Made by a program: the position numbers and the translations under genes. From the NCBI GenBank assembly GCA_030824175.1, contig JAVBYH010000372.1, positions 1 through 12,102 on the forward strand: a stretch of DNA of 12,102 nucleotides. The letters run 5' to 3'. The DNA comes from Bacteroidota bacterium (GTDB taxonomy: Bacteria; Bacteroidota; Ignavibacteria; UBA10030; UBA8401). Positions 1-7,283 of the stretch are shown one piece after another. Each line of letters opens with the position of its first letter. The first letter of the stretch is position 1. The notes below the pieces were generated by a model, which made no database searches, had not been told where the DNA came from, and saw nothing but the letters and a program-made list of their open reading frames with translations.

Positions 1-488
1 ACACAATACACCGCACGACGCAGCAGGTCGTCGTGCCTGAGGACAAGACGCTCGTCATCGGCGACGCGCTCGCGATGCCGTTCAGGGACAAGGTCTTCGA
101 CTTCGCCATCGCCTCGCACATCGCGGAACACGTGGACGATCCGGCGCAGTTCTGCGCGGAAATGTCGCGCGCCGCTTACCGGGGCTATGTTGAAACACCG
201 GGACCGCTCACCGAGTACCTCATGCCCACGCGGTCGCACAAGTGGATCGTCTCGAAACAAAACGGCGGACTTCATTTCCGCACGAACACGGTCACAAAGT
301 CCGCCTGGCTTCCCTTCTTCCGCTTCTTCTATTTGAACCGGGACGGGTATGTCGACTCGACGCTGAGAAGCTCGAATCCGATCGTCAAACTCGCGAACAT
401 GCTGCTGCTGATGCTCTGGAACATCGTGCCGTACGCCTACACGCGCATCGAATGGACAGACAAGATCACATGTTCAGTCGACCGATAG
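1..488 (+). CDS. Class I SAM-dependent methyltransferase, C-terminal part (5' truncated by window edge)
   Basis: The reading frame is open from base 3 to the TAG at 486-488, giving about 161 visible residues, and it continues upstream of the window. A GTG at 33 exists but is probably internal, because the nucleotide-binding glycine motif (motif I) expected before it is not in view. Visible family features are the motif II/III stretch GDALAMPF followed by FDFAIASHIAEHVDDP, which matches the acidic loop and post-IV strand of Methyltransf_11-type enzymes. The tail, rich in aromatic and hydrophobic residues, includes a segment (LANMLLLMLWNIVPYAY) that could touch the membrane. The substrate cannot be told. 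Enzymes of this kind often sit in glycan or natural-product clusters, which would suit the wbp genes nearby, but those genes are on the other strand and not contiguous. It converges with the lipoprotein gene, with only three bases between the two stop codons. The superfamily is fairly certain; the role is unknown. Confidence 0.8.
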   Translation, partial: TIHRTTQQVVVPEDKTLVIGDALAMPFRDKVFDFAIASHIAEHVDDPAQFCAEMSRAAYRGYVETPGPLTEYLMPTRSHKWIVSKQNGGLHFRTNTVTKSAWLPFFRFFYLNRDGYVDSTLRSSNPIVKLANMLLLMLWNIVPYAYTRIEWTDKITCSVDR

Positions 489-491
489 CCG

Positions 492-1769
492 TTACCTGGC
501 CGCGGCATACCCAAGGTGGTCGACGCCGTCGCTCGAAATGCCTGTGTAATAAATGCGGAGCTCGCTCCCGACACGGACGAGATGAGGATACGCCACATTT
601 TGCGGGGTCCACGACGATGTCTGTGCCTTCGTGAAGACCGGATTGCGCGCATCCTTGGTCCAGTGAATGCCGTCCGTCGATGTAGCGAGCCCGAATGAAT
701 GGCTCTGTTCGATATTGTTATAGACGAGCGTGAATGTATTGTTCTCGAAGATCACACTGCCCGATGTGATCGCACCACCCTCCCATGCGGCTCCCGGCGT
801 CAACACCGGATTGCCCGCGTAGGACTGCCAGGTCACACCGTCCTGGGATGTGGCCAGATAGATCGACGACGACGGCGATGTGTAATAGTATAAATAGTAC
901 GTGCCGTTGGCCTTCACGACGCCCGCCCCGCCGATATTCCTCACCGACGGGAGAATCGTCGCCTGCCCCTTCGTCCAATGAATGCCGTCCTGCGAGACAG
1001 CCGTCCCGACATTATAATTGCCGCCGCCGGCACCCGCCCCCGTATAATACATCGTGTAGAGACCGTTCTCCTTGATGATACTGCCGGGTACGACGAGCTG
1101 TGCATCCCATGTGCCTGAGGTGGGGGTGAGCACGGTGTCGCCGAGGCGCGCCCATGAAATTCCGTCAACGGATTCCGCCAGCCCGATGGTGCCGAACGGA
1201 GCACCGTTAAGGATGCCGTAATTCATGAACCACATTTTATATTTTCCGTTGTCGGCAAGCACGGCACCGTACGCAACGCCCCGCACATCGTACCAAAGCC
1301 CGCGTTTGTTCAGGACGGGATTCGTCGGACAGTCGATGAACGGCGCCGTTGTCGGCCAGTTGATTGTGATGGCGAGCGATCCGGTGCCGGTTCCCGTGAG
1401 GACCAATGCCAGGTTCAACTGCGTCACGCGCCCCTCGGAGATCGTCACGGTCGATTCGCCGCCATATTGCTTCCCTGTCGACGAATCCTTCGCCACCGCC
1501 TTGACGAACCATGTGCCGGTCGGTACTTTTTCGAAGAGAACCTGCACGACGGCGTCTGTCGAGACGTAGACCGTCTTCGAAATCGTTTCACCAGTCGCCG
1601 CCTTCGTCAATGTGAACGTGAGCGATGAAATGCTCTGAGGCAGATCGGTCTTCGCCAGCATGAACGACACAGAGCCCGCATTTCCCGAGTCGGGAGCGTC
1701 GACGATTTTCGAGCCGGTGTCGCTGCAGCTCAGGAACGCAACACATGCGAGAATATAGAAATATTTCAT
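492..1769 (-). CDS. Predicted surface lipoprotein with five-bladed beta-propeller-like (GH43/GH130-type fold) domain
   Basis: This is a 425-residue protein. The N-terminus (MKYFYILACVAFLSCSD) looks like a short lipoprotein signal peptide with Cys15 as the lipidated residue, although the lipobox FLSC is a loose match. Residues about 30-140 form a beta-rich region resembling the small Ig-like or carboxypeptidase-regulatory modules of outer-surface proteins. Residues about 145-425 contain blade-like repeats marked by LAESVDGISW (198-206), AVSQDGIHW (257-265), ATSQDGVTW (306-314) and ATSTDGIHW (362-370), interspersed with strands such as YTMYYTGAG and YYLYYYTS. This pattern is known from the five-bladed propellers of sucrase, arabinanase and GH130-like proteins. 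I cannot identify a full set of catalytic carboxylates, so enzyme activity is not claimed; glycan binding is equally possible. The start is supported by a GGAGG Shine-Dalgarno four bases upstream. It lies 18 bp behind the T9SS cargo gene and is probably co-transcribed with it. Confidence 0.75.
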   Translation of the reverse strand: MKYFYILACVAFLSCSDTGSKIVDAPDSGNAGSVSFMLAKTDLPQSISSLTFTLTKAATGETISKTVYVSTDAVVQVLFEKVPTGTWFVKAVAKDSSTGKQYGGESTVTISEGRVTQLNLALVLTGTGTGSLAITINWPTTAPFIDCPTNPVLNKRGLWYDVRGVAYGAVLADNGKYKMWFMNYGILNGAPFGTIGLAESVDGISWARLGDTVLTPTSGTWDAQLVVPGSIIKENGLYTMYYTGAGAGGGNYNVGTAVSQDGIHWTKGQATILPSVRNIGGAGVVKANGTYYLYYYTSPSSSIYLATSQDGVTWQSYAGNPVLTPGAAWEGGAITSGSVIFENNTFTLVYNNIEQSHSFGLATSTDGIHWTKDARNPVFTKAQTSSWTPQNVAYPHLVRVGSELRIYYTGISSDGVDHLGYAAAR

Positions 1770-1787
1770 ACTGCCTCCGTCCTGCGA

Positions 1788-4700
1788 TTATTTTAAATAA
1801 ATGATCCGTTTCGTTTCAGTGTACGAACCCGCCGTCACGCGATAGAAATACATACCGCTCGGCATGCCTTCAGCGTTCCAGACGCAACTGTGCGTGCCGG
1901 CCTGGAATTCGCGCGATGCCACAACCGCGGTCTCACGACCGAACGCGTCGAAGATCGTAATGACGACATATGCGGCTTTCGGAATGGTGAATGCAAATGT
2001 CGTCGTCGGATTGAAGGGATTCGGATAATTGTTGAAGACGACATGGTCGTGCGGAACGGCATCGGCCGCAGTCACCGACGTCGTGAGCCTCAGCATCGAC
2101 CGGGTGTCGCTGAACGGCCCGAAGCCCGCGAGATTTTTCGCACGGACTCTCCACACATATGCCTTTTCCGTTTTCCCTGCCGGCACCCTGGCGGTGATCG
2201 TCGTGTCGAATGCGACGCGAACGCTCGTCGAATCGCCTGTCAGCTCGAATTCATACGATGTCACTGCGGGCTGCGCCCTCAGCCAAGTGAAACGGACGCT
2301 GTCGGCTCCGATGCTCACAGTAGCGGACGGTGAGTACAGGGTGACCTTGGCTGGAAGCGATAGGGCTGTCGTGAAGCTTCGCCTTGCAGACCACAATCCG
2401 TTTCCGATCGTATTGGCCGCGCGCACATGCCAGTAATATGTCGCATAGCTGGACAGCCCGGCGATCGCAAGAGTGCGGGTTGTATTGGAGCTCTGGTCCA
2501 GTATGAGCGTTCCGAATTCCGCGTCTGTCGACAGTTGTATATCGTACGACGTCGCACCATCCGACGCGTCCCATGCCAACGATGTGCTCGTCGGCACGTT
2601 CGTCGCCCCGTCGGCGGGCAGCGTCAGGACGGGAGGAACCGGCGTGGCGACGTTCGTCGTAAAAGTCCACACATCAGACCACACACCGGCGCCACCGGCG
2701 TTCGTTGCATTCACACGCCAATAGAGTCGCGTCTTCGGGGGCAGTCCAGAAGCTGCATACGTCGGTACGGACAATCCGGTGATGTTGACTGTCGTCGTTG
2801 TGAATACTGAGTCGGTAGACACCTGCATGTGATACGACGATGCCGACATCGCGGCCTTCCATTGGAACACAGTGTTCGGTGAAACGTCCACGGCCCCGAT
2901 GGGTGGCGATGAAAGCATGGGAGCCGGAGGCACAGCGACGACAGTCGTGAATTTTTGAAGAACGGACCACGTGCCCTGACCCGAACCGTCCGCGGAATAG
3001 ATGCGCCACAGATATGTCCTGCCGTTCGCAAGGCCCGATGCCTGGTACGACAGGTCGCTGACCACCGTCACGTCGACGACAGGCGTGCCGGGAGCGGCGC
3101 TGTCCGAGACCTGCACACGATACGAAACAGCTCCCGTTACGGCGTTCCACTTCAGCAATGGAGCGACAGCAACGTTGACGGCCTTATCGACCGGCTGGAT
3201 CAGCACCGGACCAACGACGCCTGTCGTAAATCTGCGGGCAGACGACCACTCACTCGTTCCGAATGCATTGCTTGCATTCACGCGCCAATAATATGTCGTC
3301 CCGGCATCGAGTGGGCCGGCATCGAACGCAGACGCCGACAGCCCGGTCCTGCTGAGTGCAGTCGTTACAAACAGGGAATCGTACGACATGTGCAGACGAT
3401 ACGTCACGATATCGTTCGATCCCGTCCATTGAAGCGACGCAACCATGGGCAGTCCCTTTTCTCCATTAAGCGGTGCTAACAGGGTTGGAACCGCGGGACC
3501 GGTAACATCGGCGAGAGGCCGCTTCCACAATCCGGATCCATATATTCCTGCAAAGAGATACTGGCCGGAGACTGTCAATGCATACACGGATTTGGAAGGC
3601 AGTCCCGCATTGATCTGCGTCCAGCTATCACCTTCATTAGACGATCCGTACACGATTCCGCCATACGTACCGGCATAGATGTTCGATCCGTTCACGGCGA
3701 AGGATCGGATATCCGTACTGGCAATACCATTCGCCGCCCTCGTCCAGGACGCGCCATTATTGGTCGAGATAAACACGCCGGTGGCTGTACCGGCGAACAG
3801 TTTCGATCCAATCACTGCAAGGGCCCATGTTCGTGTTGAGGAAATCCCCGCGTTGGCCGCTGTCCAACTCGCCCCGTCATTCGTCGAGAGATAGACGCCC
3901 CCATTCACGCCGGCGAAGAGTTTCGCGCCGGACACGACGAATGAAAAAATGTACGGGTCATTCAATCCCGAATTCGACGCGGTCCAGTTTACACCTTTGT
4001 CGTACGAGATGAACACCCCGCTTCCGGCGGTGCCGGCAAAGACTTTCGTTCCCGATGCGGAGACTGCCATCGCACGCACATCGTAATTTGTCATTCCGCT
4101 GTTATACAGATTCCACGTCACGCCATTGTCGTGGCTCGCGTAGACGCCGAGGATTGAAATGCCGCTGAAGAGATTCGGTCCCGAGAACGCGAACGACTGG
4201 GAGGCCCTGCTTGGAACGTTGATCTTATAGATGTCCGTCCACGTCGCGCCATTGTCGGAGGTTCGGTGGATGCCGCCGTACGTTCCCACGTAGAGGTCAC
4301 CGCCCGTCACTCCGAGGATCATTACGTACGGATTGACGGGGCCGTTTGTCCATGTGGCGCCGTTATCCTGCGTGCTGTACACACCGCCGCCGAACGTTCC
4401 TGCGAACACAGTCGTCCCCATCACTGCCGTCGCGCGCACTGTCGTGTTCATCAATCCGTTGTTCACCGAGGACCAGGTGGCGCCAAGGTTCGTCGATCGA
4501 AGGACCCCGCCGTTGGTCCCCGCGAACACAGTCGAGCCAGACACGGAAACGCTCCACACGTACAGATTCGACACTCCCGAGTTGACGGCAGTCCATGTTC
4601 CTCCGTCGTTCGTCGATCGAAAGAGTCCGCCGCCGTACGTTCCGGCAAGTAGGGTGGTGCCGGAGAGTGCGATAGAGCTCACCACAAGGTTCGTCAGGCC

Positions 4701-5285
4701 CGAGTTCGCGGCGGTCCAGTTCGCGCCGCCATCGGATGAGACGCAGATGCCTCCGCCATCAGTACCGGCGAAGAGATAGTTTCCCGATGAGGCGAAACAG
4801 ACGATGTACTTGCTCGTCAAACCGAGGTTCATCGCGTACCACGTCGACCCATTATCCAGCGAACGGAAAACCCCTCCCCCGTATGTGCCGGCAAAGAGTG
4901 TGGAGCCGACGAAGGCAAGGGCGCGGACGTCCAGAGTCGTCATACCTGTGTTCGAGGCTGTCCACGCGGCACCATTGTTCGTGGAGATGAAGACACCCCC
5001 GCCGACAGTGCCCGCATAGATTGACGTACCCGACGGTGAGACTGCGACAGAGCGGACATCGGCCGTCGTCAGTCCCGACGTGGTGCCGACCCAATTCAAC
5101 CCGTTGTCTGTTGAAATGTATGCGCCTGTGGCAGTCCCTGCCACGATTTTCGACCCTGAGACTGTTAGTGCCTGCGTGTTCGTATTTTTCGCGAGTGGCG
5201 CTACTGCGGTCCATTGTGCGTCGAGTGTCTGGATGATGGATGCTATGCCGAACAGTGCGATCAACAACCGATTTGTCAGTGTCAT
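1788..5285 (-). CDS. T9SS-secreted protein: Asp-box beta-propeller repeats, five FN3-like domains, type A C-terminal sorting domain
   Basis: This is a 1165-residue exported protein. The ATG at 5285 is chosen because it gives a clean signal peptide (MTLTNRLLIALFGIASIIQTLDAQ, cleavage near residue 23); an ATG 54 bases further upstream would add a polar, non-signal extension. Residues about 25-586 carry 13 Asp-box motifs (S/T-x-D/N-x-G-x-x-W, for example STDNGLNW, STNNGAAW, SHDNGVTW) spaced about 43 residues apart. This is typical of BNR/sortilin-like propellers, perhaps two seven-bladed ones in tandem. Residues about 595-1065 hold five FN3-like modules, each ending in a YYWRV-like strand and a FTT linker. 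Residues about 1083-1165 are the T9SS type A sorting domain, with NNYPNPFNPTTT, then VVITIFDAFGRE, then GMPSGMYFYRV and the terminal KRIIYLK. In T9SS organisms such domains direct passage across the outer membrane and are removed as the cargo is attached or released. No catalytic residues are recognisable, so adhesion or carbohydrate/protein binding is inferred. The lipoprotein gene follows 18 bp downstream. Confidence 0.9.
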   Translation of the reverse strand: MTLTNRLLIALFGIASIIQTLDAQWTAVAPLAKNTNTQALTVSGSKIVAGTATGAYISTDNGLNWVGTTSGLTTADVRSVAVSPSGTSIYAGTVGGGVFISTNNGAAWTASNTGMTTLDVRALAFVGSTLFAGTYGGGVFRSLDNGSTWYAMNLGLTSKYIVCFASSGNYLFAGTDGGGICVSSDGGANWTAANSGLTNLVVSSIALSGTTLLAGTYGGGLFRSTNDGGTWTAVNSGVSNLYVWSVSVSGSTVFAGTNGGVLRSTNLGATWSSVNNGLMNTTVRATAVMGTTVFAGTFGGGVYSTQDNGATWTNGPVNPYVMILGVTGGDLYVGTYGGIHRTSDNGATWTDIYKINVPSRASQSFAFSGPNLFSGISILGVYASHDNGVTWNLYNSGMTNYDVRAMAVSASGTKVFAGTAGSGVFISYDKGVNWTASNSGLNDPYIFSFVVSGAKLFAGVNGGVYLSTNDGASWTAANAGISSTRTWALAVIGSKLFAGTATGVFISTNNGASWTRAANGIASTDIRSFAVNGSNIYAGTYGGIVYGSSNEGDSWTQINAGLPSKSVYALTVSGQYLFAGIYGSGLWKRPLADVTGPAVPTLLAPLNGEKGLPMVASLQWTGSNDIVTYRLHMSYDSLFVTTALSRTGLSASAFDAGPLDAGTTYYWRVNASNAFGTSEWSSARRFTTGVVGPVLIQPVDKAVNVAVAPLLKWNAVTGAVSYRVQVSDSAAPGTPVVDVTVVSDLSYQASGLANGRTYLWRIYSADGSGQGTWSVLQKFTTVVAVPPAPMLSSPPIGAVDVSPNTVFQWKAAMSASSYHMQVSTDSVFTTTTVNITGLSVPTYAASGLPPKTRLYWRVNATNAGGAGVWSDVWTFTTNVATPVPPVLTLPADGATNVPTSTSLAWDASDGATSYDIQLSTDAEFGTLILDQSSNTTRTLAIAGLSSYATYYWHVRAANTIGNGLWSARRSFTTALSLPAKVTLYSPSATVSIGADSVRFTWLRAQPAVTSYEFELTGDSTSVRVAFDTTITARVPAGKTEKAYVWRVRAKNLAGFGPFSDTRSMLRLTTSVTAADAVPHDHVVFNNYPNPFNPTTTFAFTIPKAAYVVITIFDAFGRETAVVASREFQAGTHSCVWNAEGMPSGMYFYRVTAGSYTETKRIIYLK
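3528..5213 (-). repeat. 13 tandem Asp-box propeller repeats (about 43 codons each)
   Basis: Within the T9SS cargo gene, 13 successive units share an S/T-x-D/N-x-G-x-x-W core followed by a variable turn, a short strand, and (L/V)(F/Y)AGT-GG. Some units are also close at the DNA level: the 13-mer gttcgtcgatcga occurs near 4489 and again near 4609. The array boundaries are approximate and were placed from the translated motif. Such arrays can gain or lose units by recombination. Confidence 0.8.
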
Positions 5286-5310
5286 AATGTGTTTGGAAAA
5301 TCGAGGGGGG

Positions 5311-5327
5311 TGTAGATTAATTCTACA
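5311..5327. promoter_or_regulatory. Inverted repeat TGTAGA-N5-TCTACA in the leader of the T9SS cargo gene
   Basis: Perfect 6-bp arms (5311-5316 and 5322-5327) around TTAAT lie 26 bases upstream of the cargo start codon. Related TTGTAG sequences occur at 5343-5348 and 5386-5391 (plus strand) and 5323-5328 (as CTACAA), so the element could be an operator or part of an mRNA leader fold. No regulator is identified, and short AT-rich inverted repeats arise by chance. Confidence 0.3.
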
Positions 5328-5384
5328 ATCGATATGCAAATTTTGTAGGAATCAGCAGATGCCACCCGTAAATTCCGACGTCGT

Positions 5385-5413
5385 ATTGTAGTGGTATTTT
5401 AGTCCAAATGCAA
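5385..5413 (-). promoter_or_regulatory. Possible sigma70-like promoter for the T9SS cargo / lipoprotein unit
   Basis: Read on the minus strand there is TTGCAT (5408-5413), a 17-bp spacer, and TACAAT (5385-5390). The -10 is good (5 of 6) and the -35 weak (3 of 6). It would give a leader of roughly 95 nt. It sits just beyond the terminator of the upstream wbp unit, where a new promoter is expected. Promoters in this phylum can differ from the sigma70 consensus, so the call is tentative. Confidence 0.3.
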
Positions 5414-5448
5414 GCTGGCATTACACGAGGAGGAAAAAATTTGGGGAC

Positions 5449-5487
5449 AAAAAAAACGTTTCCCCCGTGTTGTGCACGGGGGAAACG
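5449..5487 (-). terminator. Strong rho-independent terminator of the yfhO-wbpB-wbpD-wbpE unit
   Basis: A perfect 13-bp stem (5457-5469 CGTTTCCCCCGTG paired with 5475-5487 CACGGGGGAAACG) closes a five-base loop. On the minus strand it is followed immediately by eight T residues (A-tract at 5449-5456). It begins 27 bases beyond the stop codon of the aminotransferase gene. It separates the sugar operon from the T9SS cargo gene transcribed in the same direction. Confidence 0.93.
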
Positions 5488-5514
5488 GAAGCGGTGAAGA
5501 ATCAGACGGGGCCG

Positions 5515-6684
5515 TTACTTGCCGTTCGGGAACTGTGCGATCATTTCGACGACATAGCCGATCTGCTCGGAGCTGAGTTCGGGATAGATCGGCACGGCGA
5601 TCGTGCCCTCCGCGGCCGCATTCGAGTGCGGGAACTGTGCGTCGACGGCGTTGAGATACGCGAAGCATTCCTGGCGGTGGAACGGCACCGGGTAATAGAT
5701 CTCCGTGCCGACGCCCTTCTCGCCGAGATACGCGCGCATCGCATCGCGCTGCCGGACACGGATCACGTACTGGTTGAAGATGTGGAAATTTTTCACGCCG
5801 GATGCCTGATAGACTGCTTTCGGAAGCAGCACCGAGTTCTTTGCGTCGAACACCTGACGCCCGGTCTCTTCGGCGAGTCCCTTTTCGCAGAACAATTTCG
5901 TATAGAGTGCTGCGTTCTCGCGGCGCTTTGCCGACCAGCCGTCGAGATGCGGCAGCTTCACGTTCAGCACCGCGGCCTGCATGGCATCGATGCGGAAGTT
6001 GCCGCCGATGATCTTGTGATAGTATTTCGGCTTGCCGCCATGCACGCGCATGATGTGGAGACGTTCGGCGAGCGCATCGTCGTTCGTGACGACGAGTCCG
6101 CCGTCGCCGAAGCAGCCGAGGTTCTTGCTCGGGAAGAACGAGTAGCAGCCGATGTCGCCGATCGTGCCGACCGCGCGGCCGTCCTTGTACTGGACGCCGA
6201 TGGCCTGCGCGCCGTCTTCGACGACGGCAAGGTTGTGCTTCTTTGCGATCGCCATGATCTCGTCCATTGCTGCGCTCTGGCCGTAGAGATGCACGGGCAC
6301 GATCGCTTTCGTCTTCGGCGTGATCTTCGCTTCGATGTCGGCCGGATCGATGTTAAACGTAACGGGATCGATGTCTACGAACACCGGCACGGCGTTCACG
6401 CGCGAAACGACGCCGGCGGTGGCGAAGAACGAGAATGTCGGCACGATCACTTCGTCGCCGGGCTTGATATCGAGCGCCATCAGCGCGATGAGAAGCGCAT
6501 CGGTGCCCGAGGAGACGCCGATTGCATGCTTCACGCCAAGATAGCCGGCGAGGCTTTTTTCGAGTTTTTCAACTTCGGGGCCCAGGATGAAATACTGCGA
6601 CTCCATCACGCTCATCACCGCCTTGTCCACCTCGGGCTTGATTGTCGCGTATTGGGCTTTCAGATCCAACAGGGGAACGTTCAT
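5515..6684 (-). CDS. wbpE: DegT/DnrJ/EryC1/StrS-family PLP aminotransferase, WbpE-like (UDP-3-keto-sugar 3-aminotransferase)
   Basis: This 389-residue cytosolic enzyme most likely transfers an amino group to C3 of UDP-2-acetamido-3-keto-glucuronic acid. Visible motifs are SSGTDAL (58-64, phosphate contacts), VVEDGAQAIG (154-163, with Asp157 for the PLP ring nitrogen), and SFFPSKNLG (182-190), in which Lys187 is the Schiff-base lysine. GDGG follows at 193-196, and the C-terminal EIYYPVPFH (328-336) is also typical. The length fits the family. The start is the ATG at 6684: it gives the conserved MNVPLLDLKAQY beginning, has AAAGGAG eight bases upstream, and overlaps the acetyltransferase stop as ATGA. 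In-frame codons further upstream would duplicate coding of the preceding gene. It is the last gene of the operon, before the terminator. The family is certain; the exact sugar is inferred from the neighbouring WbpB- and WbpD-like genes, and another 3-amino-sugar pathway is possible. Confidence 0.92.
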   Translation of the reverse strand: MNVPLLDLKAQYATIKPEVDKAVMSVMESQYFILGPEVEKLEKSLAGYLGVKHAIGVSSGTDALLIALMALDIKPGDEVIVPTFSFFATAGVVSRVNAVPVFVDIDPVTFNIDPADIEAKITPKTKAIVPVHLYGQSAAMDEIMAIAKKHNLAVVEDGAQAIGVQYKDGRAVGTIGDIGCYSFFPSKNLGCFGDGGLVVTNDDALAERLHIMRVHGGKPKYYHKIIGGNFRIDAMQAAVLNVKLPHLDGWSAKRRENAALYTKLFCEKGLAEETGRQVFDAKNSVLLPKAVYQASGVKNFHIFNQYVIRVRQRDAMRAYLGEKGVGTEIYYPVPFHRQECFAYLNAVDAQFPHSNAAAEGTIAVPIYPELSSEQIGYVVEMIAQFPNGK

Positions 6685-6699
6685 TCGATGATCTCCTTT
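6681..6699 (-). promoter_or_regulatory. ATGA stop/start overlap with Shine-Dalgarno for the aminotransferase
   Basis: AAAGGAG (complement of 6693-6699) lies inside the last codons of the acetyltransferase gene, eight bases before the ATG at 6684. The ATG shares bases with the TGA stop at 6683-6681. This fixes the aminotransferase start and suggests translational coupling. Confidence 0.8.
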
Positions 6700-7283
6700 A
6701 CGGTGCCATTGGTCAATTGATATTTTTTCTTCGACTTCTCGCAATACGCGAATCCGTCCTTGTCGAAGACCAGTTTTTTACCGGCCTCGCTCACCCACCC
6801 GACGATCTTCGCCGGATTCCCGACGACGAGCGCGAAATCGGGTACGTCCTTCGTCACGACGGCGCCGGCCCCGACGAGCGCCGCGCGCCCGATCGTATGA
6901 CCACAGACGATCGTTGAATTGGCTCCGAGCGACGCCCCCTCTTTCACCACCGTCCTGATGTAAAATTCCGCCCCGACTTGCGGATATTTGCATCGCGGGT
7001 CCAGGATGTTCGTGAACACCATCGACGGTCCGCAGAACACGTAGTCTTCGAGCTCCACCCCCTCGTAGACCGAGACGTTGTTCTGTATCTTGACGTAGTT
7101 GCCGATGGTGACGTTGTTCGCCACGTTCACGTTCTGCCCGATTACGCAGTGATGCCCGATCTTCGAGCCCGATTGCACGTGCGAGAAATGCCAGATCTTC
7201 GTGCCTTCGCCGATGTCGACGTTGTCGTCCACAACGGCGTACTTGTTGACATGGAACTTCTTTTCCCCTGTCTGGTCAGCCAT
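6681..7283 (-). CDS. wbpD: Left-handed beta-helix N-acetyltransferase, WbpD/WlbB-like
   Basis: This 200-residue protein is built mainly of hexapeptide repeats (about residues 19-164), for example IGEGTKIWHFSHVQSGSKIG and VIGQNVNVANNVTIG, followed by the characteristic QNNVSVYEGVELEDYVFCGP segment (67-86). The loop TNILDPRCKYPQ (91-102) and VVGNPAKIVGWVSEAG (153-168) are also typical of the WbpD/WlbB/FdtC group. These acetyl-CoA-dependent trimers acetylate the 3-amino group of nucleotide-linked sugars. Here the expected substrate is UDP-2-acetamido-3-amino-2,3-dideoxyglucuronic acid, made by the WbpB and WbpE partners encoded on either side. The start ATG at 7283 is backed by GAGGAG (complement of 7292-7297) about eight bases upstream. 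Its first eight bases overlap the end of the oxidoreductase gene and its stop overlaps the aminotransferase start. Family assignment is secure; the precise sugar is inferred. Confidence 0.92.
   Translation of the reverse strand: MADQTGEKKFHVNKYAVVDDNVDIGEGTKIWHFSHVQSGSKIGHHCVIGQNVNVANNVTIGNYVKIQNNVSVYEGVELEDYVFCGPSMVFTNILDPRCKYPQVGAEFYIRTVVKEGASLGANSTIVCGHTIGRAALVGAGAVVTKDVPDFALVVGNPAKIVGWVSEAGKKLVFDKDGFAYCEKSKKKYQLTNGTVKEIIE

Noticed and set aside
3528..5213. Regular repetition that might suggest a CRISPR array or DNA-level tandem repeat
   Set aside because: The period of about 130 bp is in frame and conserved mainly at the protein level as Asp-box motifs, with no near-identical direct repeats separated by unique spacers.
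5424..5437. A good plus-strand Shine-Dalgarno-like sequence (GAGGAGG)
   Set aside because: No plausible start codon and coding frame follow. The A-rich stretch after it is the T-tract of the minus-strand terminator.
5467..6720. A 417-codon plus-strand open frame opposite the aminotransferase gene
   Set aside because: Its GTG start lies inside the terminator hairpin, the composition is charged and low-complexity, and the opposite strand encodes a textbook PLP enzyme with overlapping operon partners.
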